From G020348385 sp964538085 (GTDB lineage: Bacteria > Acidobacteriota > Aminicenantia > Aminicenantales > Aminicenantaceae), in NCBI GenBank assembly GCA_964538085.1, contig CAZIDF010000009.1:1-64000 (forward strand): DNA of 64,000 nt, written 5' to 3'. Below the pieces are notes generated by a model. The model did not search any database. It had not been told where the DNA came from and was given only the letters and a program-made list of their open reading frames with translations. Position 1 is the first letter of the stretch, and every line of letters starts with the position of its first letter. Position numbers and translations under genes: made by a program. Below, piece after piece: positions 1-7,877 of this stretch.

Positions 1-2
1 TG

Positions 3-1967
3 TACGGGAACCGGCAGGATGGACCTTCTGCCCGGGGTCCGAGCAACAGCTTGTATGGGGGCATGGGCATCCCTCTGGGTGAGTGGCATTCGGTCGGTGG
101 GGCTGAGAGCGGGTTTGCTATTCCCGATCCTGTGGATAACCACATCATCTGGTCGGGGAATTATCAGGGAGCCCTAGACCGGTATGATGAACGTTCAAGG
201 ACAGGGCGGGATGTGTCGGTTTGGCCTGATTATGCGATGGGTACGCCGGCAGCCCCGTTGAAATACCGTTTCCAATGGACATTTCCGATAGCCATTTCAC
301 CGCATGACCACAACAAGGTCTATGCGGGAAGCCAGCATGTCCACATGACGACAGATGGGGGACAGAGCTGGAAAGTCATAAGTCCTGATCTCAGCTTGAA
401 TGATAAAAGCAAGCTTGGCAGTTCAGGAGGTTTGACGCCGGATAATGCCAGTGTCGAGTATGCTTGCTTGATTTTTGCACTGGCCGAATCACCGCTAGAA
501 GAGGGGGTGATCTGGGCCGGGACCAATGATGGGCTGGTGCATATGACCCGGGATGGTGGCGGAAACTGGATCAATGTCACAAAAAACATTCCGGATCTGC
601 CGGAATGGGGAACGGTGAGCAACATCGAGCCCTCACGGTACGAAGCAGGGAAATGTTATATAACGGTGGATTTCCACCAGATGAACAATCGAGATCCATA
701 TGTTTACAAGACAGATGATTACGGGGCTACCTGGAAATTAATCAGTGGGGATATTCCCAAGAGTGTGTTCAGCTATGCCCATTGCGTGAGGGAAGATCCT
801 GTGCGGAAAGGATTGCTGTATGTGGGAACGGAGAATGCCCTGTATGCCTCCTTTGACGACGGCGAAAACTGGATCCCTTTGCAGGGCAACATGCCGCATG
901 CTCCGGTGCACTGGATGGTCGTGCAGGAACATTTCAACGACTTGGTCGTGGCCACTTATGGGCGAGGTTTCTGGATCATGGACGACATAACGCCTTTGCA
1001 GCAGATGACGCCGGAGATTTTCGAGTCGGATGTTCATCTTTTCGTGCCGCGGCCAGCTTATCGGTTCCGGTTCAAAAGCACGCCTATGGACAGCATGCAG
1101 GAACCGTCGGTAGGACAAAATCCTCCGTACGGAGCCCAGATTAATTATTACCTTAAGGAAAGGACCAAGGGAAAGGTGAAAATAGAAATTTATGATGCGA
1201 CGGGGGAAAAGGTCAGGACCCTGAATGGAACCAACAGCAAGGGCATCAATCGCATCAATTGGAACTTGAGATACGAACCTACCGAAAGGATCAAGTTGAG
1301 GACAAAACCTGAGTATGCGGATTGGGTAAAGATGGGGAAATCCGGAGATCGGTCCTATGTGAGTTGGGGTGGGCCGGTCAGTTTATTCGCTTCCCCTGGG
1401 AAGTATGCGGTGAAGCTTGTGGTGGGAGATCAGGAGTTCGAGCAGGATCTAGAGGTCAAGAGGGATCCGAATGCCCCGGGATCAGAGGAAGGCATCCAGA
1501 AGCAGTTCCAGATGATGAAGGAGATTTGGGCGGATAGCCAGGCTGTAACCCAAATGGTCAACCAAATCGAATGGATTCGAAAACAGATATATGACCTCCA
1601 GGATATGTTGAAGGAAAAAGAGGAGGCGAAGGAAGGGATCGAGAATATCGTAAAGGCAGGAATGGAGTTGGATGACAAGTTGATCGGAGTGGAAGAGCAT
1701 CTTGTGCAGTTGAAATTAACTGGAGGGAGCCAGGATATTCTGCGTTGGCCGATGAAGTTGTACGGGAAGGTAAGCATGCTGGCGGGTGCTGTGGCCAGCG
1801 GTGATTTCGAGCCAACAGAGCAGTCAAAAGAGGTTCATGCTATGTATAAGGAGATGATCGCGGATTATCAGGCTCGGTTGAAGGAGTTGCTGGAGAAGGA
1901 TATCAAGGCATATAACGAGGTGCTTAAGGAGAATGAACTGGAGGGAATCGTAACCCAGATAAAGTAG
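3..1967 (+). CDS. Asp-box/BNR beta-propeller protein (sortilin/VPS10-like), 5' end missing
   Basis: The reading frame is open to the left window edge, so this is the C-terminal 654 residues or so of a longer protein; the TTG at 51 is not its real start. At least four Asp-box repeats of the S/T-x-D-x-G-x-x-W type are visible (TTDGGQSW, TRDGGGNW, TDDYGATW, SFDDGENW), each forming one blade of a sialidase/sortilin-like propeller. They are followed by ATYGRGFWIMDD, a motif usual in this bacterial family. After the propeller comes a FlgD-like Ig segment (KVKIEIYDATGEKVRTL, about residue 390) and a helical, probably coiled-coil C-terminus rich in E and K. Such proteins are normally exported. They are often labelled glycosyl hydrolase, but no catalytic residues can be assigned here and the substrate is unknown. 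It lies 11 bp upstream of the dehydrogenase gene and is probably co-transcribed with it. Confidence 0.85.
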   Translation, partial: YGNRQDGPSARGPSNSLYGGMGIPLGEWHSVGGAESGFAIPDPVDNHIIWSGNYQGALDRYDERSRTGRDVSVWPDYAMGTPAAPLKYRFQWTFPIAISPHDHNKVYAGSQHVHMTTDGGQSWKVISPDLSLNDKSKLGSSGGLTPDNASVEYACLIFALAESPLEEGVIWAGTNDGLVHMTRDGGGNWINVTKNIPDLPEWGTVSNIEPSRYEAGKCYITVDFHQMNNRDPYVYKTDDYGATWKLISGDIPKSVFSYAHCVREDPVRKGLLYVGTENALYASFDDGENWIPLQGNMPHAPVHWMVVQEHFNDLVVATYGRGFWIMDDITPLQQMTPEIFESDVHLFVPRPAYRFRFKSTPMDSMQEPSVGQNPPYGAQINYYLKERTKGKVKIEIYDATGEKVRTLNGTNSKGINRINWNLRYEPTERIKLRTKPEYADWVKMGKSGDRSYVSWGGPVSLFASPGKYAVKLVVGDQEFEQDLEVKRDPNAPGSEEGIQKQFQMMKEIWADSQAVTQMVNQIEWIRKQIYDLQDMLKEKEEAKEGIENIVKAGMELDDKLIGVEEHLVQLKLTGGSQDILRWPMKLYGKVSMLAGAVASGDFEPTEQSKEVHAMYKEMIADYQARLKELLEKDIKAYNEVLKENELEGIVTQIK

Positions 1968-1978
1968 AGGAGTGTAGA

Positions 1979-3139
1979 ATGGTGCATTATCTCGTGATGG
2001 GGGCTGGGAAAATGGGCGTTGTCCTGGCGAAAGATTTGATCGAAAGCGATCCCGAATGCCGGGTAACGCTTGCCGATATCGATTTTGAGCGGTTGGGGAA
2101 GGCTACAGAATTCATCGGCAGCGATAGGGCCGTGCCCGTGCAGAGAGATATCGAGGATGATAGCCAGCGAATGGAGGTCATGGCAGGAAAAGACGTGGTC
2201 CTGTGTGCGCTTTTACACGACCAAAGTTTGAAATCCCTGGATGCAGCTGTCTCATTGGGTGTCCATTACATCGATTTGGTGGGAGAAGCGCCGCTGGAGC
2301 GGATTAAGTATGATTCGAGGGCAAAGGAAAAAGGGATTACCGTGATTCCCGGATTGGGAGTTTCTCCTGGCATCACCAATGTCTGTGTGGGGAGAGCGGT
2401 CCATTTGCTGGACAAAGCGGAAAAGGGCATTGTGGGTGTAGGAGGAGTGCCTGTGAAACCCAGGCCGCCACTCAGTTACAGGATCATATATGCCGTGCAG
2501 AGCCTTTTGGGGCTTTATGAGCGCGATGTATTGATTCTCAAGAACGGGAAGATCAAGCGGGTGGATCCTTTAACTGGTTTGGAGAAGATTGTCTTTACAG
2601 ATCCATTTTCTGAAATGGAATGGTTTTACACCGATGGCCTGAATTCGATGACGTATACGATGCAAGGGAAGATAACGGATCTGGCCGAAAAGACCATCAG
2701 GCACAGGGGACATGTGGCAGGAATCCTGACTCTCAAGGAATGTGGATTTTTCTCCAAGGAGCCAGTTGATGTGGGGGGCCAAAAGGTTGTGCCAAGAAGG
2801 GTGCTGGAGAAGGTCCTGGATGAGCGGATGAAGCTGGGAGAGGAAAGGGATGCGACCCTTTTGAGGATCGAAGTGTCGGGAAAAAAGGATGGAAGATCCG
2901 TTACTCATGTTTTCGAGATGGTCGATTATTTCGACACTGAGAAACGATACACTTCGATGGGCAAAACAACGAGCTTTCCGGCTTCGATCGGGGCGCAGAT
3001 GATCATGTCCGGTCAGATCACGCAAAGAGGTGTCCTATTTCCGGAAAATGTGTTCGATACCGATCTGTACGATCCTATTATGCAAGCTCTAGCGTCACGC
3101 GGAGTTTCTGTCTCACACCAGGTTGTTTGGCTGCGCTAA
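1979..3139 (+). CDS. Saccharopine dehydrogenase-like NAD(P)-binding oxidoreductase
   Basis: This 386-residue protein begins with a Rossmann fold whose dinucleotide loop is GAGKMG (residues 8-13), followed by an acidic residue at the end of the second strand (TLADID). The middle part contains the family's GLGVSPGITN stretch, which packs the substrate domain. The family includes saccharopine dehydrogenase and lysine 6-dehydrogenase/ketoreductases. No bifunctional aminoadipate partner is nearby, so a catabolic or unknown amino acid dehydrogenase role is as likely as lysine synthesis. An AGGAG sequence lies about 8 nt before the ATG at 1979. The last codons (VVWLR, stop) coincide with the left end of the repeat-bounded element at 3124-3362, so the native C-terminus may have been replaced. 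Confidence 0.8.
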   Translation: MVHYLVMGAGKMGVVLAKDLIESDPECRVTLADIDFERLGKATEFIGSDRAVPVQRDIEDDSQRMEVMAGKDVVLCALLHDQSLKSLDAAVSLGVHYIDLVGEAPLERIKYDSRAKEKGITVIPGLGVSPGITNVCVGRAVHLLDKAEKGIVGVGGVPVKPRPPLSYRIIYAVQSLLGLYERDVLILKNGKIKRVDPLTGLEKIVFTDPFSEMEWFYTDGLNSMTYTMQGKITDLAEKTIRHRGHVAGILTLKECGFFSKEPVDVGGQKVVPRRVLEKVLDERMKLGEERDATLLRIEVSGKKDGRSVTHVFEMVDYFDTEKRYTSMGKTTSFPASIGAQMIMSGQITQRGVLFPENVFDTDLYDPIMQALASRGVSVSHQVVWLR

Positions 3140-3362
3140 CTATTTATAATCAAATAAATTAGCTACTATATGAATCGTATTTCACGCTTAGAGATACTAT
3201 TTTGGGTGCAAAAATAAAACTCTAAGCAATTACATAAGAGTATCTGGAAATTCTATTTTCTTAAAAAATTGTTTTTGGACGGAAAACCAAGCTTTTAAGC
3301 ATTTATATTAAGCAAAAAATGATCTAACATTACTATTTTGAATAAATTAACACAGCCAAGCA
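3124..3362. mobile_element. Putative non-autonomous REPIN/MITE-like element
   Basis: This gene-free, AT-rich segment is bounded by inverted ends: TGTTTGGCTGCGCTAA at 3124-3139 and TTAACACAGCCAAGCA at 3347-3362 (13 of 16 positions match after reverse complementing). The same ends flank the transposase gene at 48681-49614. Each end can fold into a tiny hairpin of the form TTGGC-loop-GCTAA with G-U pairing. Inside, GCTTAGAG (3186-3193) pairs with CTCTAAGC (3220-3227), and AGATACT (3192-3198) with AGTATCT (3239-3245). The left end overlaps the 3' end of the dehydrogenase gene. Calling it a mobilised element is inference from the shared ends. Confidence 0.45.
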
Positions 3363-3374
3363 AACTGTAAGAAA

Positions 3375-4400
3375 CTACTTTCGTGTTTTTTGGAAGAGGA
3401 CGGCGCCGATGATAATCGTGCCAGTGAGCATAAGCCGGCTGGCTTCACCCACAGCATTGATGCTGAGAATTTTCTCCAAATATCCGATGGTCATGGCTCC
3501 GATAAAGGTCAGTCCTATCCCGCCGCGGCCTCCCATCAAATTCGTGCCGCCGATCACCACAATGGCGATGGCTGTGAGTTCATAGGTCATTCCTGCTTCA
3601 GGATCGCCTTGCAGTTCTTGAGCTGCCTGACAAATCCCGGCAATGGCACAGAAAAAACCAGATAGTCCATATGTGAGAAGTTTAGTCTGGATAACGGGAA
3701 TCCCTGATAATCGGGCAGCTTCCTCGTTGCCTCCGATAGCATAGATATACCGGCCCCATCGGAGTTTGGTCAGGATCACCCAGCATATCAAAACACAAGC
3801 AAACAAGATCAGGGTCACCACGGCTATGTTTTCGTTGAGTAGCTTGGAATTAAGAAACTCGAATATGGGAGGGACATCGACATACTGATAGGTCCCGTCC
3901 GGTTGAAGGACAGCAGTGGATATTTTTTGACCTCCTGACACCCATTTGGCCAATCCTCGGGCAAAGACCATCATGGCCAGGGTGGCAATAAAGGGCTGGA
4001 TTTTGAATCGGCCCACAAGTCCACCTGAAACAGCCCCGAGGGCAGCACCGATTACCATACACGCAAGCAGCGCCAACAACGGAGACCACATCTTCTGTAA
4101 TGAAAACAGAGAAAAAAGCACGGCTGTCAACCCCAACAAGCTGCCCACGGATAGGTCGATGCCGGCGGTAATGATGACCAATGTCATCCCGCACGCCAAT
4201 ATGGCAAAAACCGATATGTGCCGTAGCATGTCCCTGTGGGTGTTCCACTTGAAAAAGGCACCATCGGCGTTGAACATCATCCCGATCAAAAACACCAGCA
4301 CCAGAGCCGCGAATGCCCGTAGCAGGGGGGATCGCAGCCAATTCCTTTTCTGGTTGGATTTACCCTGAATTTCCTGTTTTCTTTTCATACGTTTTTTCAT
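3375..4400 (-). CDS. Ribose-type sugar ABC transporter permease
   Basis: This 341-residue hydrophobic protein has about eight to ten membrane segments. It carries the signature regions of the branched-chain/ribose permease family (BPD_transp_2, RbsC-like): GMTLVIITAGIDLSVGSLLGL near residues 72-92 and, near the C-terminus, VVIGGTNLMGGRGGIGLT, which is the coupling loop contacting the ATPase. The positively charged N-terminus is cytoplasmic. The gene overlaps the upstream ATPase gene by 41 bp, implying translational coupling. No periplasmic binding protein gene lies next to the pair, and the sugar cannot be named from sequence. The 3' end lies 12 bp from the repeat-bounded element at 3124-3362. 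Confidence 0.9.
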   Translation of the reverse strand: MKKRMKRKQEIQGKSNQKRNWLRSPLLRAFAALVLVFLIGMMFNADGAFFKWNTHRDMLRHISVFAILACGMTLVIITAGIDLSVGSLLGLTAVLFSLFSLQKMWSPLLALLACMVIGAALGAVSGGLVGRFKIQPFIATLAMMVFARGLAKWVSGGQKISTAVLQPDGTYQYVDVPPIFEFLNSKLLNENIAVVTLILFACVLICWVILTKLRWGRYIYAIGGNEEAARLSGIPVIQTKLLTYGLSGFFCAIAGICQAAQELQGDPEAGMTYELTAIAIVVIGGTNLMGGRGGIGLTFIGAMTIGYLEKILSINAVGEASRLMLTGTIIIGAVLFQKTRK

Positions 4401-5919
4401 CTCCCATGGCCGCGCGAGTGATTTTTTCCTGTGTGGCTTCTTCGTTTATAAATTCAGCCGTGCTCCTTCCCCGATGCATAACCATGATGCGGTCCGACAA
4501 AGCCAGTAATTCAGGGAGTTCGGATGTGATCAACAGGATAGCCATTCCTTGTGCGGTCCATCGATTCATCAATGCATATATATCGTGTTTTGCGCCGACA
4601 TCCACTCCCAGAGTCGGTTCATCCAAGAGAAGGACCTTGGGGTGGATTTCCAGCCATTTGGCCAAAACCACTTTCTGTTGATTCCCTCCCGAGAGAGTCT
4701 CGACTTCTTGGTGCATGGACTGCGCTTTAATCCCGAAGGCTTCGATATGGTTTTGCGCTGCAATTTTTTCCTCCTGGAATTGCATCCACCCACCGGGGGA
4801 GTATTTTCTGAGGGAAGACAACGATATGTTGCGGATGATATTCATCGGCGACACAAGGCCTGTGCCCTTTCTGTCGTTGGTCAAGAGGGCCAAACCCTGT
4901 TTAATAGAGTGGATAGGGGAGTGGATCCTGAAAGGTCGTCCGTCCAGCTGGACCCTTCCATCAGGGATTTTGCCAAAGGTGCCGAAAAGTCCATGGAACA
5001 ACTCGCTCTTCCCTGATCCTCGAAGGCCTGCAATGCCGAGGATTTCCCCTGAGTTTAGCGAAAGATTTATATCCTCCACGACCCATGGTTTCGTTCCGGT
5101 CGGATCGGGAAGATAGAGATGCTCCACCCTAAGCCTTTCTTTGCCTGTCGATGGGGTGCGATCGGGAAACTGCTGGCTGATCTCGCGGCCAACCATCCAC
5201 TGGATGAGCTCTTGAGGAGACAAGTCGTCAGCATGGGCTGTACCGATGCGTTTTCCATCCCTGAGCACGGTGATCCTATCGCTGATCTCGTAGATTTCTT
5301 CCATGCGATGTGTAATGTAGATGATGCCGTAATTTTTTTGTTTTAAATCTTGGATGATCTGGAACAACCGTTCGACCTCCAGTTCGTTCAAAGCGGATGT
5401 GGGTTCGTCCATGATGATGATCCTGGCATCATAGGCCAAGGCTTTGGCGATTTCGATCATTTGGCGCACAGAGACAGGATATTCTTCCACAGGGAAATTG
5501 AGGTTGACGTCGATCCCCAATTGATCGATAAGTTTTTGAGCCCTCTCTTTTTGGGTTCGGAAGTCCATCCACACCTTTCCGATGGTATGCTCCCTCCCCA
5601 AAAAAATATTGTCGACAACCGTCATGGAATTGATCAGCGACATATCCTGGTGGATGGCAGAGATGCCGGATTCTGCCGCATCATGGGGGTTCTTGAACCG
5701 GATCGGCTGACCATTCAACCGGATATCTCCTTCATAGTCTGTGTGAACTCCGGCCAGGATTTTGATCAAAGTGGTTTTTCCTGCCCCGTTTTCCCCAGCT
5801 AAGACATGAACCTCCCCCTGGTTGAGGTCAAAAAAAACATCCTCCAACACCTTGACACCGGAAAAGGACTTTGTGATGTGCTCCATCTGGAGGAGGGCTT
5901 CTCTGTGACCTGAATGCAT
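4360..5919 (-). CDS. Ribose/galactose-type sugar ABC transporter ATP-binding protein (tandem nucleotide-binding domains)
   Basis: This protein of about 519 residues has two ABC ATPase domains, as in RbsA/MglA. Domain 1 has Walker A GENGAGKTT and Walker B IIIMDEPTS. Domain 2 has the degenerate Walker A GLRGSGKS, the signature LSGGNQQK and Walker B LLLDEPTLGVD. This degenerate second P-loop is normal for the family. I chose the ATG at 5919 because the conserved family start (EALLQ...ITKSFSG) follows directly; a GTG at 5937 is also in frame. No Shine-Dalgarno is visible before it, and a promoter-like TATATC lies only 8 nt upstream. Together with the overlapping permease it would power uptake of a monosaccharide; the substrate is unknown. 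Confidence 0.92.
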   Translation of the reverse strand: MHSGHREALLQMEHITKSFSGVKVLEDVFFDLNQGEVHVLAGENGAGKTTLIKILAGVHTDYEGDIRLNGQPIRFKNPHDAAESGISAIHQDMSLINSMTVVDNIFLGREHTIGKVWMDFRTQKERAQKLIDQLGIDVNLNFPVEEYPVSVRQMIEIAKALAYDARIIIMDEPTSALNELEVERLFQIIQDLKQKNYGIIYITHRMEEIYEISDRITVLRDGKRIGTAHADDLSPQELIQWMVGREISQQFPDRTPSTGKERLRVEHLYLPDPTGTKPWVVEDINLSLNSGEILGIAGLRGSGKSELFHGLFGTFGKIPDGRVQLDGRPFRIHSPIHSIKQGLALLTNDRKGTGLVSPMNIIRNISLSSLRKYSPGGWMQFQEEKIAAQNHIEAFGIKAQSMHQEVETLSGGNQQKVVLAKWLEIHPKVLLLDEPTLGVDVGAKHDIYALMNRWTAQGMAILLITSELPELLALSDRIMVMHRGRSTAEFINEEATQEKITRAAMGDEKTYEKKTGNSG

Positions 5920-5927
5920 CACCGTGA

Positions 5928-5956
5928 GATATAACACACCCGCCCTCCAAGAGCAA
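5928..5956 (-). promoter_or_regulatory. Predicted promoter for the sugar ABC operon
   Basis: On the minus strand TTGCTC (5951-5956) and TATATC (5928-5933) are separated by 17 bp. The -10 box ends 8 nt before the ATG at 5919, so a transcript would have almost no leader. Confidence 0.35.
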
Positions 5957-5962
5957 GATTTT

Positions 5963-5977
5963 AGGGGAAGATCCCCT
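5963..5977. other. Short perfect hairpin in the divergent spacer
   Basis: AGGGGA-AGA-TCCCCT forms a 6-bp stem with a 3-nt loop and is followed on the plus strand by TTT. It sits between the divergent ABC operon and the glutamine synthetase gene. It could be an operator or a weak terminator; the sequence alone does not decide. Confidence 0.3.
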
Positions 5978-6027
5978 TTTAACCCCTTTTATCTGGCTTC
6001 AATTTGTCGTAAAATAATTGATTCACC

Positions 6028-7551
6028 ATGCATAAGAAAAATATAACCTTTGCTCTGGCCAATCCTCTTGCAGAATTCTTGAACAAACCTCCTCAAGATT
6101 TTTGCAGGGAAGACATGCTTCATGTCATCGAACAGAAAGGAATCGAGCGAGTGGGTTTTCATTACACGGCCCTGGACGGGCGGCTCAAGGAACTCAAGAT
6201 CCCTGTGACAAGCAAAGATCAAGCTGAAATCGTCCTGGCTGAAGGAGAACGAGTGGATGGATCTTCCCTGTTCATGGGTATTCTCGAAGCCGGTGGGTCT
6301 GATCTATATGTGGTGCCTGAGTACAACACAGCCTTCCTGAATCCCTTCGATGAGCATAGCTTGGACTTTATCTGCCGTTTTTTGGACAAAGAGGGAGAAC
6401 GCGCACCGTTCGCACTGGATAATATATTGAACAAGGCCCAATCTCTTTCCCTTAAAGAAACGGGATTGGATCTTTATGCTTTGGGGGAGCTGGAGTTTTT
6501 CTTGATCTATGATAACCATCCGAATATTTTCCCGATGAAAAAACAGCTGGGCTATCATGAGGCGGCTCCGTTTAGAAAAAGTGGAAAGATATTGGACGAG
6601 ATGATCCATCACATCTCTAAAATCACCGGTGTGGTGAAATACAGCCATTCTGAAGTGGGTTTTATCGAAAACATCCAAAGCGATCAGGATGAAATCCGTG
6701 GAAAAAGTGCCGAGCAGTTGGAGATCGAGTTCCTCCCCCGGCCAATCGATCAAATGGCTGATTATCTTGTCCAGGCAAAATGGATCATCCGAAATGTGGC
6801 TTTCAAACATGGGTGTGTCGCAACATTTGCACCAAAGATCGAATTGGGCGTGGCCGGCAACGGACTCCACTTCCACTTACAGGTGAGAAAAGAGGGAAAA
6901 AACGTCACATCCGGCGCAGATGGAAAATTGTCCGAGTCCACATTGAGGTTGATCGGAGGCTTGTGCGAGCACGCTCAATCCTTGACTGCTTTCGGGAACA
7001 TGGTCGCTTCATCTTATTTGCGGCTTATCCCGCATTATGAGGCACCAACCCGGATTTTCTGGAGCGACCGTAACCGGAATGCTCTGATTCGTGTCCCGTT
7101 GGCCTGGAATGGGGCTCACAATCTTGCCGACCGCATAAATCCCTCTTCCCCATCCCCAAACCATAATCCACAGAATCGCCAAACCGTAGAGTTTCGCAGC
7201 CCTGATGGGAGTGCACTCATCCATCTTCTGCTGGCTGGGATAATCATGGCTGCCGATTGGGGATTTAGCAGCGACAAATCTTTAAAGTTGGCGGACAAGT
7301 TTTATCTCAAAAAGGGAGAGACAGACGAAGAAGGGACCTTGGCTAACCTTCCTGTTCTGCCATCCAGCTGTGGGGAATCGGCTCAAATCTTGATTTCCAA
7401 CAGGGCTTTTTACGAGCGTGAGGGGATATTCCCATCCAGCATGATCGACTGCATCGTGGAGTTGTTGAATGAAGAGAGTATCGAGGTGCATTCCCTGAGC
7501 GGTACGGTGGACATGCGGAAACTTATGCACAAATATCTCCACATCGGCTAG
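6028..7551 (+). CDS. Glutamine synthetase family protein
   Basis: This 507-residue protein matches the GS fold. An N-terminal beta-grasp domain ends in GERVDGSSLF, the equivalent of the family's F-D-G-S-S. The catalytic domain follows, with GELEFF (metal-binding Glu), GNGLHFHLQV (the GSGMH-H metal/ATP loop), the core SDRNRNALIRVP and VEFRSPDGSA. The reaction would be ATP-dependent ligation of ammonia, or an amine, to glutamate. It is longer than the roughly 440-470 residues of common type I enzymes. The usual NPTVNSYKRL segment is changed to MVASSYLRLI, and the HHEVA region reads HSEVG. A gamma-glutamyl-amine ligase is therefore possible instead of true GlnA. The ATG at 6028 has no Shine-Dalgarno; TAAAAT lies at 6010-6015. 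Confidence 0.88.
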   Translation: MHKKNITFALANPLAEFLNKPPQDFCREDMLHVIEQKGIERVGFHYTALDGRLKELKIPVTSKDQAEIVLAEGERVDGSSLFMGILEAGGSDLYVVPEYNTAFLNPFDEHSLDFICRFLDKEGERAPFALDNILNKAQSLSLKETGLDLYALGELEFFLIYDNHPNIFPMKKQLGYHEAAPFRKSGKILDEMIHHISKITGVVKYSHSEVGFIENIQSDQDEIRGKSAEQLEIEFLPRPIDQMADYLVQAKWIIRNVAFKHGCVATFAPKIELGVAGNGLHFHLQVRKEGKNVTSGADGKLSESTLRLIGGLCEHAQSLTAFGNMVASSYLRLIPHYEAPTRIFWSDRNRNALIRVPLAWNGAHNLADRINPSSPSPNHNPQNRQTVEFRSPDGSALIHLLLAGIIMAADWGFSSDKSLKLADKFYLKKGETDEEGTLANLPVLPSSCGESAQILISNRAFYEREGIFPSSMIDCIVELLNEESIEVHSLSGTVDMRKLMHKYLHIG

Positions 7552-7861
7552 CCTGGCCAACCCTCCCCACCCTGTCAAAAAGGTATTTGCCCAGTAAAAA
7601 AAATAATCCAGCTAGAAAATTATGAACCCAATCGTTTTTGCCTTATAGGCGAGCTGATCTCACTGCATATATTTCGTCGCGGTCCAATCGCAGTATTTCA
7701 ATACAGCTCCATGAATTGCTTCCTCGCCGCTACAGCAACCTTGGCCCGTGGATAATCCAGGAGCCTGAATTATTCATCAAAAATGCCCATACTTTTTTAC
7801 CAAACCAAAATATTCAAATCCCTCGCGTCCTTGAGTGCAAGGGTGGGGAGAGTTGGCCAGG
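7552..7861. repeat. 310-bp intergenic segment bounded by near-perfect 22-bp inverted arms
   Basis: The left arm is 7552-7573 (starts CCTGGCCAACCC, ends CCCCACCCT) and the right arm is 7840-7861 (its reverse complement with one mismatch, 21 of 22). The left arm begins at the base after the glutamine synthetase stop codon. Inside, GAGCTG (7651-7656) pairs with CAGCTC (7704-7709) and ACTGC (7662-7666) with GCAGT (7690-7694), giving a nested stem. No credible protein-coding frame was seen in 7552-7877. It lies between convergent genes. It may be a MITE, a bidirectional transcription barrier or a structured RNA. Confidence 0.6.
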
Positions 7862-7877
7862 ACGCCTGAATAATACG

